A stretch of DNA of 64,000 nucleotides from Chryseosolibacter sp044507775 (lineage in GTDB: Bacteria > Bacteroidota > Bacteroidia > Cytophagales > Cyclobacteriaceae): contig JBIQIY010000014.1 of NCBI GenBank assembly GCA_044507775.1, forward strand, positions 1 to 64,000. The letters are read 5' to 3'. The translations under genes and the position numbers were made by a program. Under the pieces are notes generated by a model, which saw nothing but the letters and a program-made list of their open reading frames with translations, was not told the DNA's origin and did no database searches. This document shows positions 17,115-26,086 of the stretch, piece by piece. Positions within the stretch are counted from its first letter, which is position 1; every line of letters starts with the position of its first letter.

Positions 17115-17134
17115 CCTCCAGCTAAAGCTGGAGG
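17115..17134. repeat. REP-like palindrome between murG and murC
   Basis: CCTCCAGCTAAAGCTGGAGG has 9-bp perfect arms around AA. Its core is the same CCAGCTNNAGCTGG word as the palindromes at 2948-2996. It has no adjacent T tract on the minus strand, so it is unlikely to terminate the dcw transcript. Confidence 0.8.
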
Positions 17135-17159
17135 CTATTGATTACTCTCAAATCACCTT

Positions 17160-18284
17160 TCAACCATTCAACCTTTCCCTCACGATCCCCTCAATCACAT
17201 CCACAATATCGTCTGTCGCTGAAGGACGCGCCAGCAGCGAGATGTTTTCACTTAATTTTTTTGCGAGGTGTTCGTCGTAGAGCAGCTTCAACGCTTCGTC
17301 TACTAGCCGGGTGCGCGCTTCCTTATCACTGACCATGATGGCAGCGTCTTTCTCGGTCAACGCGAGTGCATTCTTCGTCTGATGATCCTCGGCGACGTTG
17401 GGCGAGGGAACGAGGATGCACGGTTTGCCCGCGATGCACAACTCGGAAACCGCCAGGGCACCTGAACGAGAAATGACAACGTCGGCAGCGGCATACGCCA
17501 GATCCATCTCCTTGAGGAAGTCAAACACGCGCAGCTTTCGCTTATCGTATTTCGCGAGCTCCGGAATCACCACGTCGTAATAGGCCTTGCCCGTTTGCCA
17601 GATCACCTGCACGCCGGCGTCGACGAGCTTGTCGATCCCTGACAGAATGCTTTCATTTATCGTCCTTGCACCCAGACTTCCGCCTATGATCAGCAGCGTC
17701 TTGTGCGAATCTTCGAAACCAAAGTGGACTTTCCCTTTGTCGCGCTTGTCCTTTACGCTTAAGATATCTTTGCGGACCGGGTTGCCCGTAATAATGATCT
17801 TGGAGGCCGGAAAATATTTTTCCATTCCTTCATAGGCCACGCACACCTTGCTGACCTTGTCCGCCACCTGTTTATTTGCCAGTCCTGCGAACGAGTTCTG
17901 CTCCTGGATCACTGTCGGGACACCCGAACGGGTAGCGGCAATCATCATCGGCCCACTGGCGAATCCGCCCGTTCCAACGACTGCGTTGGGTTTGAATCTT
18001 CTGACAATTACCATCGAGCGGAGGTAGCTCACCATGAGCTTGACGGGAAACAGGAGATTTGAAAATGTCAGCTTTCGCTGGAGGCCACTGATCCACAACC
18101 CGATGATCTCGTATCCCGCCTCAGGCACTCGCGTCATCTCCATCCGGCCGCGTGCACCAACGAAGAGTATATGCGCATCCGGATGCCTTTCGCGAAAAGC
18201 ATTCGCGATGGCGATGGCCGGGAAAATATGCCCCCCGGTTCCCCCTCCACTGATGATCAGGCGATATGGTTGGATAGTCGTCAA
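17160..18284 (-). CDS. murG: UDP-GlcNAc--lipid I N-acetylglucosaminyltransferase
   Basis: Transfers GlcNAc to lipid I to give lipid II on the cytoplasmic face of the inner membrane. The 374-residue GT-B fold protein has the glycine loop ISGGGTGGHIFPAIAIA at ~10-26, the second G loop GTGGFASGP near 105, and the donor-site GGSLGARTIN near 197 and SRSGALAVSEL near 272. It overlaps ftsW by 4 bp. Its last codons and stop form part of a short GGTTGAAT-type direct repeat. Confidence 0.96.
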   Translation of the reverse strand: MTTIQPYRLIISGGGTGGHIFPAIAIANAFRERHPDAHILFVGARGRMEMTRVPEAGYEIIGLWISGLQRKLTFSNLLFPVKLMVSYLRSMVIVRRFKPNAVVGTGGFASGPMMIAATRSGVPTVIQEQNSFAGLANKQVADKVSKVCVAYEGMEKYFPASKIIITGNPVRKDILSVKDKRDKGKVHFGFEDSHKTLLIIGGSLGARTINESILSGIDKLVDAGVQVIWQTGKAYYDVVIPELAKYDKRKLRVFDFLKEMDLAYAAADVVISRSGALAVSELCIAGKPCILVPSPNVAEDHQTKNALALTEKDAAIMVSDKEARTRLVDEALKLLYDEHLAKKLSENISLLARPSATDDIVDVIEGIVRERLNG

Positions 18285-19462
18285 AGCGCTACTCTTGCAT
18301 TTTTACTGTTTCTGTGCTCGCCCTTGTCGCCGTCCGCCCATGCCGAATCCTGTTCGCCGCGGCTCACGCTAAGAATCATTCCGAGCGCCAGCCCGGTAAA
18401 CACCATGGATGTTCCCCCCATCGAAACGAGCGGAAGCGGCTGACCGGTAATCGGACCCAACCCAACGACGACACCCATGTTGACCATTGCCTGACAGACG
18501 AGGTCGAAGCTCAGTCCCGCCGACAACAATCCACCAAACGCGCGCTCACTGTTATAGGCCGCCTTCATCCCCCGATGCAATAAAACCAGGTACAAGATGA
18601 CGACGATGATCCCGCCGATCATTCCGTACTCTTCAATTACGATTGCGTAGACAAAATCTGAGTACGGGTGCGGCAGAATATTCCGCTGATCGCTGTTACC
18701 AGGACCTTTGCCCGTTATTCCGCCCGTAGCCACGGCGATGCGCGCATGCCGCGCCTGGAAGGGCAGCTCTTTCTTGCCTTGAATCACCTCGGTGAAATCG
18801 TTGATACGCGACTTCACCGTTCCGCCGCGCACACCAAACTTGAAAGCCAGAGCGCCGAACATTATCCCTACAAACATCAGCATGGCGAGGTAACGCATGG
18901 GCACCCGGCCGATAAACATGATCAGCAGACATGTAAGCAGCAACAGCACCGCAGTCGACATATTTGTCAGCGCAATCAACCCACAGATGATACCGCACCA
19001 GAAGAGTATCGGAATGAGCGAATCGCGAATATCGTCGATATTTTGTTGCCTCTTCGCCAGCATACTCGCCAGGTTGACAATCAGCGCAAGCCCTGCAAAA
19101 TCCGATGGCTGAAAAGAGCCGACGATCGGGATGGCGATCCATCGCGCCGCGTCATTGATCGTAGTGCCGTGTGTGAACGTGTAGATCAGCAACGGAATAC
19201 TGACCCAGAGTGCAAGTTTCGACAACCGTGAATAGTAGCGGTAGTCGATCTTGTGCGCAAACCACATCGCGCCAAGGCCCACCAACACGGTAATGGTATG
19301 CTTCAACAGGTACCACTCGGAACTTTCCATCTGCTTGTACGCCAGCGTTCCGATCGAGCTGTACACGACCATAATGCTAATCATGGAAAGCATAAACACC
19401 ACCGCCCAGATCACCCGGTCGCCCTGCAGATTTTTGTCAGCCCATTCTTTCAGCTTTGTCAT
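18281..19462 (-). CDS. ftsW: SEDS peptidoglycan glycosyltransferase FtsW
   Basis: Polymerises lipid II at the septum together with its partner FtsI. The 393-residue SEDS protein has about ten transmembrane helices. Family motifs include the extracytoplasmic KGPGNSDQRNILPHPYSDF near 255 and the closing GLGPITGQPLPLVSMGGTS near 335-353. It lies between murD and murG, as in most dcw clusters, and ends overlapping murG by ATGA. A heptad array occupies the gap upstream of its start. Confidence 0.95.
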   Translation of the reverse strand: MTKLKEWADKNLQGDRVIWAVVFMLSMISIMVVYSSIGTLAYKQMESSEWYLLKHTITVLVGLGAMWFAHKIDYRYYSRLSKLALWVSIPLLIYTFTHGTTINDAARWIAIPIVGSFQPSDFAGLALIVNLASMLAKRQQNIDDIRDSLIPILFWCGIICGLIALTNMSTAVLLLLTCLLIMFIGRVPMRYLAMLMFVGIMFGALAFKFGVRGGTVKSRINDFTEVIQGKKELPFQARHARIAVATGGITGKGPGNSDQRNILPHPYSDFVYAIVIEEYGMIGGIIVVILYLVLLHRGMKAAYNSERAFGGLLSAGLSFDLVCQAMVNMGVVVGLGPITGQPLPLVSMGGTSMVFTGLALGMILSVSRGEQDSAWADGDKGEHRNSKNARVAL

Positions 19463-19473
19463 CTTATCTCAAT

Positions 19474-19516
19474 AGTGAGTTGTGAGTGGTGGGTAGTGAG
19501 TAGTGAGTAGTGAGTA
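19474..19516. repeat. Heptad tandem repeat (AGTGAGT family)
   Basis: About six 7-bp units of the type AGTGAGT/TGTGAGT/GGTGGGT lie between murD and the start of ftsW. It is the reverse-complement orientation of the word family at 1-48. Confidence 0.85.
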
Positions 19517-19559
19517 CGTACCCTCACCTTACTTCGCACCGGTCTTAACTCCATGCTTT

Positions 19560-20897
19560 TCAAATCAATTCCTTTACTGCGTTTCTAAACTGATCGCCTC
19601 GGTCTTCATAGTTCTTGAAGAGGTCGAAACTTGCGCATGCCGGAGAGAGCAGCACTACATCTCCTTTCTTCGCAAGCTCAAGGGCCAGCTTCACCAGCTC
19701 CTTTACGCTTTGTGTTTCCCGAATCACAGGAACCACATCGCCGAAAGCCTTCTTTAATTTTTCGTTGTCCTTCCCCAGGCAGATCAGCGCGCGCACTTTC
19801 TTTCGCACTTCTTCTTTGATCAGGTTATAGTCATTTCCCTTGTCGATGCCACCCGCAATCCAGATCAAAGGTCCCTCGTAGCTTCCCAGTCCGTAAATCA
19901 CCGAGTCCACATTGGTTGCCTTTGAGTCGTTGACGAACTCCACGCCGTCAATGACACCAACCGATTCGAGGCGGTGGGGCGCATTCACAAAAGTGCGCAA
20001 CCCCGCGCGTATGGATTCAATATTTACGCCCGCCAATACCACGGCGGTCACTGCCGACATGGTATTAATCAGGTTGTGCGGTCCCTTCAAAGTTGTTTCC
20101 GCTTGTGCAATGCTGAAACGTTCCTTCAGGTCAAATACCATTTTCGAGCCGTCGTAATAAACGCTTGCGTCACCTCCTGCCTGAAGGGATACAGGCACCT
20201 GATGGGGGACAATCGAGCGGGTCCTGATCTCATTTGCGATGACCTGATCATCGCGATAGTAAATGAACTCTTCCTGGCGCGTCATGTTCTCGATCAGCTG
20301 GAACTTGGAATTGACGTAGTTCTGCATGTTGTAATCATACCGGTCCATATGATCCGGCGTAATGTTGAGCAGTATGCCAATTTCCGGCTTGAATGCTTCC
20401 GTACCATCGAGCTGATAGCTGCTGACTTCCAGCACATACCAGTCGAAGTTCGCCTCCGCAACCTGCCGGGCCATGCTGAAGCCTACGTTACCAGCCAGAC
20501 CGACATTGAAGCCCGCATTCTTCAGTAGGTGATACGTGAGCAGAGTTGTCGTCGTCTTGCCATTTGTTCCGGTGATGGCTATGATCTTTGCATCCGTATT
20601 TCGGAAAGCAAATTCGATCTCATCCATGACCGTGATATTCAACGTCGCGATCTTCTGCATGATCGGCGCCTTATCAGGAATACCCGGACTCTTGATGATG
20701 AGGGTTGCGTCCGCTATCTTCTCTTCGGTATGCCCGCCTTCTTCAAATGGGATCTCACGCGCTACCAACTCGGCCTTGTATTTATCCTTCAGCATACCTG
20801 AATCGGATACAAACACGGCGTAACCCTTTGCTTTCGCCAGCAAGGCCGCACCTGTTCCGCTTTCACCAGCGCCGAGTATGACAATCTTTTCCTTCAT
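19560..20897 (-). CDS. murD: UDP-N-acetylmuramoylalanine--D-glutamate ligase
   Basis: Adds D-glutamate to UDP-MurNAc-L-Ala. The 445-residue protein has an N-terminal Rossmann-type UDP-binding domain (VILGAGESGTGAALLA at ~5-20) and the ATP loop ITGTNGKTTTT near 109-119. The Mur-ligase central motifs include LEVSSYQLDG near 158 and NITPDHMDRY near 180, and the C-terminal domain has VNDSKATN near 320. It overlaps mraY by 4 bp (ATGA). Confidence 0.96.
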   Translation of the reverse strand: MKEKIVILGAGESGTGAALLAKAKGYAVFVSDSGMLKDKYKAELVAREIPFEEGGHTEEKIADATLIIKSPGIPDKAPIMQKIATLNITVMDEIEFAFRNTDAKIIAITGTNGKTTTTLLTYHLLKNAGFNVGLAGNVGFSMARQVAEANFDWYVLEVSSYQLDGTEAFKPEIGILLNITPDHMDRYDYNMQNYVNSKFQLIENMTRQEEFIYYRDDQVIANEIRTRSIVPHQVPVSLQAGGDASVYYDGSKMVFDLKERFSIAQAETTLKGPHNLINTMSAVTAVVLAGVNIESIRAGLRTFVNAPHRLESVGVIDGVEFVNDSKATNVDSVIYGLGSYEGPLIWIAGGIDKGNDYNLIKEEVRKKVRALICLGKDNEKLKKAFGDVVPVIRETQSVKELVKLALELAKKGDVVLLSPACASFDLFKNYEDRGDQFRNAVKELI

Positions 20898-22120
20898 CTC
20901 AATTTCAATGTTGCCAGGGTCAAAATGGCCAGCAAAATTCCGGCAATCCAGAATCTCGTGACAATCTTGGCTTCATGAATATTTTTCTTTTGATAGTGGT
21001 GATGCAGCGGGGACATGAGGAATATCCGACGTCCTTCGCCGTACTTCTTTTTGGTATATTTGAAGTAAGCCACCTGTATAATAACCGAGAGGTTCTCGAT
21101 AAGAAAAATTCCGCAGAGCAGGGGAATCAGCAATTCCTTGCGCACCGCCAGGGCGAGCACCGCGATTACGCCACCCAGCGTTAGGCTGCCCGTATCGCCC
21201 ATGAACACCTGGGCCGGATAGGCATTGTACCACAAAAAGCCAAGACAAGCGCCGACAAAAGCGGTACAAAAAATCACAAGCTCTCCCAGGTTCGGGATGT
21301 ACATTATATTGAGATAAGAGCTGAAGTCAACACGGCCCGACAAGTAAGCCAGAATCGCGATGGTCAGCGCGATGATACCGGATGTTCCGGCAGCAAGGCC
21401 GTCAATTCCATCGGTTATGTTGGCTCCATTCGACACCGCAGTGATCACCACAATTACAACCAGCGTATAAACAATCCACGTATATTCATGGGGGATGAAG
21501 GGAATGCTGCTGTAGTCCAGTTCATTGTTCTTGGTAAACGGCACGGTGGTTGTCATCGATCGGACATCCTTGTATCCAGCGCCGGGTTCATCGCCATCGG
21601 CTTCAATGGCGCGGATGTTAGTGACTTGCGCGCTTGCATCCGGTACTCTCACTACGACGTCCCCGCTGAAGTACAGGGTAAGTCCCACGATCAACCCCAG
21701 ACCTACCTGTCCCACCACCTTGAACTTGCCGGCCAGGCCTTTCTTATCCTTTTTAAATACTTTGATGTAATCATCCAGAAAACCGATCAATCCAAGCCAC
21801 ACGGTGGTGATGATCAGCAGAATAACGTAAACGTTATCGACGCGTGCCAGAAGAAGCGTGGGAATGAGAATGGCGGCTATAATAATAAGTCCCCCCATCG
21901 TCGGCGTGCCCTTCTTTTGTATTTGTCCCTGCAGTCCGAGGTCGCGAATATCTTCACCAACCTGTTTCCCGCGAAGGTAGTTGATGAGGTTCTTTCCAAA
22001 AGTGATCGTGATCAGCAGCGACAGGAATGCAGCCATCCCCGCGCGGAAGGAGATGTACTGAAACACTCCGGCGCCCGGGATGTCAAGTTCGTTCAGATAT
22101 TCAAACAGATAATAGAGCAT
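20894..22120 (-). CDS. mraY: Phospho-N-acetylmuramoyl-pentapeptide-transferase
   Basis: Transfers phospho-MurNAc-pentapeptide to undecaprenyl phosphate, making lipid I. The 408-residue polytopic protein has KGTPTMGGLIII near 72, the catalytic DDYIK near 118, NGANITDGIDGLA near 232 and MGDTGSLTLGG near 310. The loop between ~155 and ~205, with motif-poor sequence, is longer than in E. coli (360 residues), as commonly seen in Bacteroidota. Confidence 0.96.
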   Translation of the reverse strand: MLYYLFEYLNELDIPGAGVFQYISFRAGMAAFLSLLITITFGKNLINYLRGKQVGEDIRDLGLQGQIQKKGTPTMGGLIIIAAILIPTLLLARVDNVYVILLIITTVWLGLIGFLDDYIKVFKKDKKGLAGKFKVVGQVGLGLIVGLTLYFSGDVVVRVPDASAQVTNIRAIEADGDEPGAGYKDVRSMTTTVPFTKNNELDYSSIPFIPHEYTWIVYTLVVIVVITAVSNGANITDGIDGLAAGTSGIIALTIAILAYLSGRVDFSSYLNIMYIPNLGELVIFCTAFVGACLGFLWYNAYPAQVFMGDTGSLTLGGVIAVLALAVRKELLIPLLCGIFLIENLSVIIQVAYFKYTKKKYGEGRRIFLMSPLHHHYQKKNIHEAKIVTRFWIAGILLAILTLATLKLR

Positions 22121-22126
22121 CGAGGG

Positions 22127-23599
22127 TTAGTTGTCGTTATCGCTTAAAAGTTTTAGAACGCGCTGCATAACTTCGCGGTCATCGAAGGGATATTTCACAC
22201 CCTTGATTTCCTGATACGTCTCGTGACCCTTTCCGGCCACGAGAATGATATCGTTTTCCCGTGCCATCATACACGCCGTCTTGATAGCCTCCTCGCGGTC
22301 CGCGAGCACGAGTGTCTTCCTCGCTTCGGTGGGAAGCACACCGGTCTGCATTTCGCGAATGATCTGCATCGGATCTTCGTCCCGTGGGTTGTCGGAGGTG
22401 AGGACTACTTTGTCGCTCATCTTGCACGCAATAGACGCCATGAGCGGGCGTTTTGTCTTATCGCGGTTTCCACCGCAGCCGACAACCGTTATCACCTGTT
22501 CCGCTCCTGTCCGGAATGCGCCAATGGTCTCAAGGACGTTCTTCAAAGCGTCGGGTGTATGTGCGTAGTCCACGATGGCCGTTACTTTCGATCCCGGGAG
22601 TACGCGCTCGAAACGTCCGGGGGCACCGTTGAGCGCGGACAAGTGAAGCAATACTTCATCTGAATCCTGCCCCAGCAGCATGGCTGTTCCGTAGACGCCC
22701 AACAGGTTATATCCGTTGAAATCGCCGATCATCTTAAACCAGACGTTCTTGCCGCCTATCTCGAGCTCAAGTCCATCCAGCGAGTTGGTGATGATCCGCG
22801 CTTTGTAGTCGACCATTTTCTTTAGCCCGAACGTGACCCGCGTGGCCCTGGTGTTCTGCAGCATGACCATGCCTCGCTTATCGTCGGCGTTCACAAGGGC
22901 AAAGGCGTCGCTGCCGAGCTCGTCGAAGAATTTTTTCTTCGCCTTGATATAATTCTCGAATGTCTTGTGATAATCGAGGTGATCGTGCGTGATGTTGGTG
23001 AAAACCCCGCCGGCAAACTTCAGCCCTGCAATCCTCTCCTGGTCTACGGCGTGCGAGCTCACTTCCATGAAAGCATACTGACAACCCGCCGTCGTCATCC
23101 GTTTCAACAGTTCGTTCAACTGCAGCGGGTCAGGAGTAGTATGGGTAGACGGAACATGATCATCGACAATCCTGTTCTCGACCGTCGAGATAAGTCCCAC
23201 GTTATAGCCGAGCGCCGAAAAGAGCTGGTACAACAGGGTCACCGTGGTGGTCTTTCCATTCGTACCGGTGACTCCTACGAGTTTGAGCTTGTCCGACGGA
23301 TTTCCGTAATAGTTCGAAGCCATGATGCCGAGGGCCTGCGCACTGCTCTTCACGGTCACGTACGTGATCCTTTCATCCACGTTTTCCGGAAGTCGTTCAC
23401 AGACAATCGCCGATGCTCCCCCGTCGATCGCCTTCTGAATAAACGCATGCCCATCGGATAAAGTACCGGCAACAGCCACAAATACAAATCCGCGGTCGAC
23501 CTTGCGGGAATCAAATGAGATTCCTCTCACTTCCATATCCATGCTTCCGAATGAAGAAGTAAGCGATACTTTGTACAATATGTCTTTAAGTTCCGGCAC
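22127..23599 (-). CDS. murE: UDP-MurNAc-L-Ala-D-Glu--2,6-diaminopimelate ligase
   Basis: Adds the third stem-peptide residue. The 490-residue protein has the ATP loop VTGTNGKTTTV near 109-119, the central motif ITHDHLDYHKTF near 205 and the C-terminal-domain VDYAHTPDAL near 342. The DNPRDEDP sequence near 402 matches the DNPR motif that selects meso-diaminopimelate, so the peptidoglycan should be DAP type. It lies 2 bp downstream of ftsI. Confidence 0.96.
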   Translation of the reverse strand: MPELKDILYKVSLTSSFGSMDMEVRGISFDSRKVDRGFVFVAVAGTLSDGHAFIQKAIDGGASAIVCERLPENVDERITYVTVKSSAQALGIMASNYYGNPSDKLKLVGVTGTNGKTTTVTLLYQLFSALGYNVGLISTVENRIVDDHVPSTHTTPDPLQLNELLKRMTTAGCQYAFMEVSSHAVDQERIAGLKFAGGVFTNITHDHLDYHKTFENYIKAKKKFFDELGSDAFALVNADDKRGMVMLQNTRATRVTFGLKKMVDYKARIITNSLDGLELEIGGKNVWFKMIGDFNGYNLLGVYGTAMLLGQDSDEVLLHLSALNGAPGRFERVLPGSKVTAIVDYAHTPDALKNVLETIGAFRTGAEQVITVVGCGGNRDKTKRPLMASIACKMSDKVVLTSDNPRDEDPMQIIREMQTGVLPTEARKTLVLADREEAIKTACMMARENDIILVAGKGHETYQEIKGVKYPFDDREVMQRVLKLLSDNDN

Positions 23600-23601
23600 G
23601 C

Positions 23602-25689
23602 TTATCCTAGTCTTATATAGATCCGATCACCTTTTGAAATCCGGGCGCCTGCGTGAAGCGACTGATTCATCACTCTGCCTTTGCCTTCGAAAAATACCGT
23701 AAGTCCCGACTTTTCCAGTAAATAGATTGCATCGCGGAATGTCATTCCCGATACGTCGGGTACAATGCCTTCGCCCTGCAGATTCTTCTTCCAACTGATA
23801 CCGTTGCCTATGCGCGCCGTGCGCACCCATTCTTCTTCCGTCAGGGAGTGATTCGAAATTCCCAGCTCATTGCACAGCAGCGTGAGCTCCTCCTGGTTTC
23901 CGGCCTTGATATAGGGAAGGACATCGCCCGGGACATATTCTGCGAGACTCATCGGCTCGTGCAGGTCAATGTCGCGCGCGTATATGTTATCCGCGATTTC
24001 CTTGAACACGGGTGCAGCGACGTTGGAGCCGTACTGATACCATCCGCGCGGATTCTTGATCAAAACCATGGCGGTGTACCGGGGCGCGTGCGCGGGAAAG
24101 TATCCGACAAATGACGTGACATATTTCCGCGTGTAGCGGCCGTTCTCCAGTATCTGCGCCGTTCCGGTCTTGCCCGCGATACGGTAGTGGGTGCCGCGTA
24201 TGTTTTTCGCCGTCCCGTTATCTACCACACCTTCCAGCAACACGCGAAGTTTATCCAGCGTCTGCTTCGAACAAATACGGTTGTTGATAACATCCGTCTC
24301 GAAAACTTCTTCATTTTCATCGGCCTTCCTGACAGACTTGACGATCACAGGCTTGATCATAACGCCATCGTTGGCGACGGCATTATAGAGCGAAAGGATG
24401 TGTAGCGGCGTGACTTCAAATCCATAACCGTATGACATCCAGGGCAGGCTGATGCCGCTCCATCCTTTTTCGCCGGGGCGTTTGATCTTCGGCTCCGGCT
24501 CTCCGGCGATCTGGATGCCAAGGCGTTTTGAAAGTTGCAGTTTATCCAGGTACGAGACGAATTTTGCGGGTTTAAGCCCGAAGTATTCATTGACTAGCTT
24601 CGCCATGGCGACGTTCGATGAATGTTCGAATGCCTCCTCGATGGTCACCTTGCCGAGGCCGCCCTCTTCGTGATCGCGGACTTTCTGATTATAAAACTGG
24701 TATTCCCCGTTGCCGGTATCAATGCTATCGCTCAGCCGGATATTTGTATCCTCAAGTAAAGCGATCATCGTAACCAGTTTGAATGTGGAGCCGGGTTCAT
24801 ACAACCGGGCAGCAAAGTTCAGCTTTTCCGAAAAGTGCCCGTTGCCATCGGAGCTAAGGTTCGTGATCGCCTTCACTTCGCCCGTCTGAACTTCCATGAC
24901 AACCACCATTCCGTCGTCCGCACGGTGCTGGACCATCGCTTTGTGCAGCGCCGTTTGCGCCACATCCTGCAGGTTGATGTCTAATGTGGTTTGAAGATCA
25001 AGGCCATTGACCGCTTTCACGTTGTTCGCGTCAAAGATTGGCTTCCAGACCCCGCCGGCAATTTTTTGGTAGTAAGCGTAGCCGTCCTGGCCACCGAGGT
25101 GTTTGTTGAAGCTGTACTCCAGCCCGGCGCCGCGATCATTTTCATTGACAAATCCGATAGTCCGCCGGCCGAGGTTCGAGAAGGGCATATAACGCACATC
25201 CACTTTTTCAAAGATAGCGCCTCCCCTCAGCCTGCCTTCACGCATGATTGGCCAGTCCTTCATCATCTTCTTCTCCTGGTAGTTGATCTTCCTGCGATTG
25301 AGGATTATGTACTGCTTCCCCGTTTCGCGGGCATCGATCAACATCCGCTTGTAATCACTTTTACTCCTGTCTTTGAAAAATGTCGCCAGATGCCACGCCA
25401 GTGAATCAACGCCTTCCTTGAAAACCTCATCCTTAGGGACAGTCGCATCAAACGCAATCTTATAAAAAGGAAGCGAGGTTGCCAGCAAACTTCCGTTATC
25501 TGAATAAATATTTCCACGGGTAGCCTCGACCCGTTTATAGTCGAATGATATCCGCTCGCCCATAGCCGCCCACTTCTCCCCTTCGACGAACTGAATGTGA
25601 CCCGTCTTGACCACGACGGCAATGGCAAAAAGCATTACAAAAAGAAATGCTACGCGTACTCTTAATAATATGGACCGTTTAATATTCAC
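23602..25689 (-). CDS. ftsI: Septal transpeptidase FtsI with C-terminal PASTA domain
   Basis: Class B penicillin-binding protein that cross-links septal peptidoglycan with FtsW. The 695-residue chain has one N-terminal transmembrane helix (~9-28) and a PBP-dimer domain (~50-200). In the transpeptidase domain the catalytic STFK is at 301-304, SSN at 357-359 and KTG at 507-509. A single PASTA domain ends the protein (~632-695). PASTA domains are typical of Bacteroidota and Gram-positive homologues and are absent from E. coli FtsI. It overlaps ftsL by 11 bp. Confidence 0.96.
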   Translation of the reverse strand: MNIKRSILLRVRVAFLFVMLFAIAVVVKTGHIQFVEGEKWAAMGERISFDYKRVEATRGNIYSDNGSLLATSLPFYKIAFDATVPKDEVFKEGVDSLAWHLATFFKDRSKSDYKRMLIDARETGKQYIILNRRKINYQEKKMMKDWPIMREGRLRGGAIFEKVDVRYMPFSNLGRRTIGFVNENDRGAGLEYSFNKHLGGQDGYAYYQKIAGGVWKPIFDANNVKAVNGLDLQTTLDINLQDVAQTALHKAMVQHRADDGMVVVMEVQTGEVKAITNLSSDGNGHFSEKLNFAARLYEPGSTFKLVTMIALLEDTNIRLSDSIDTGNGEYQFYNQKVRDHEEGGLGKVTIEEAFEHSSNVAMAKLVNEYFGLKPAKFVSYLDKLQLSKRLGIQIAGEPEPKIKRPGEKGWSGISLPWMSYGYGFEVTPLHILSLYNAVANDGVMIKPVIVKSVRKADENEEVFETDVINNRICSKQTLDKLRVLLEGVVDNGTAKNIRGTHYRIAGKTGTAQILENGRYTRKYVTSFVGYFPAHAPRYTAMVLIKNPRGWYQYGSNVAAPVFKEIADNIYARDIDLHEPMSLAEYVPGDVLPYIKAGNQEELTLLCNELGISNHSLTEEEWVRTARIGNGISWKKNLQGEGIVPDVSGMTFRDAIYLLEKSGLTVFFEGKGRVMNQSLHAGARISKGDRIYIRLG

Positions 25690-26062
25690 TTCCTTCGACG
25701 ACTACTTTAAATGGAGGTGTGAGGCTTTCCTGCAATCCGAACGCCTTTACTTTTCTGGCAACCTCCGATTGCTTGCTGCTGAACATCAGGTCAGCCTTCA
25801 GCGTCGTGTAATCCGCGCGGAGATCTTCCACTTCCACCTGCGTTATGTTGATCTTGCGTACAGTCTGCTCCGCATAGTGGGTATTGCCGATGTAAATCAG
25901 TCCGAGGGCAAGCAGGAAAAGTACCTTCGGGAGATAGTGCACCGGGAAGCCCTCCTCGAAATACGTCTCAAGCTTCAGCTTTTTCTCGATTCCTGAAAAA
26001 ACACTAAAGCCTCCCGGAAGGGCGCTCGTCTCTGACTTTACCTTGAATTTATTTGTGCTCAT
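25679..26062 (-). CDS. ftsL: FtsL-like bitopic division protein
   Basis: A 127-residue protein with a ~45-residue basic N-terminus, one transmembrane helix (~48-62) and a C-terminal helix likely to form a coiled coil (INITQVEVEDLRADYTTLKA). The topology and position between rsmH and ftsI fit FtsL, which with FtsB and FtsQ activates FtsWI. Sequence conservation is low, so synteny carries the call. Confidence 0.83.
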   Translation of the reverse strand: MSTNKFKVKSETSALPGGFSVFSGIEKKLKLETYFEEGFPVHYLPKVLFLLALGLIYIGNTHYAEQTVRKINITQVEVEDLRADYTTLKADLMFSSKQSEVARKVKAFGLQESLTPPFKVVVEGSEY

Positions 26063-26086
26063 AGCTTTCCCATATTTTCGCTCATG

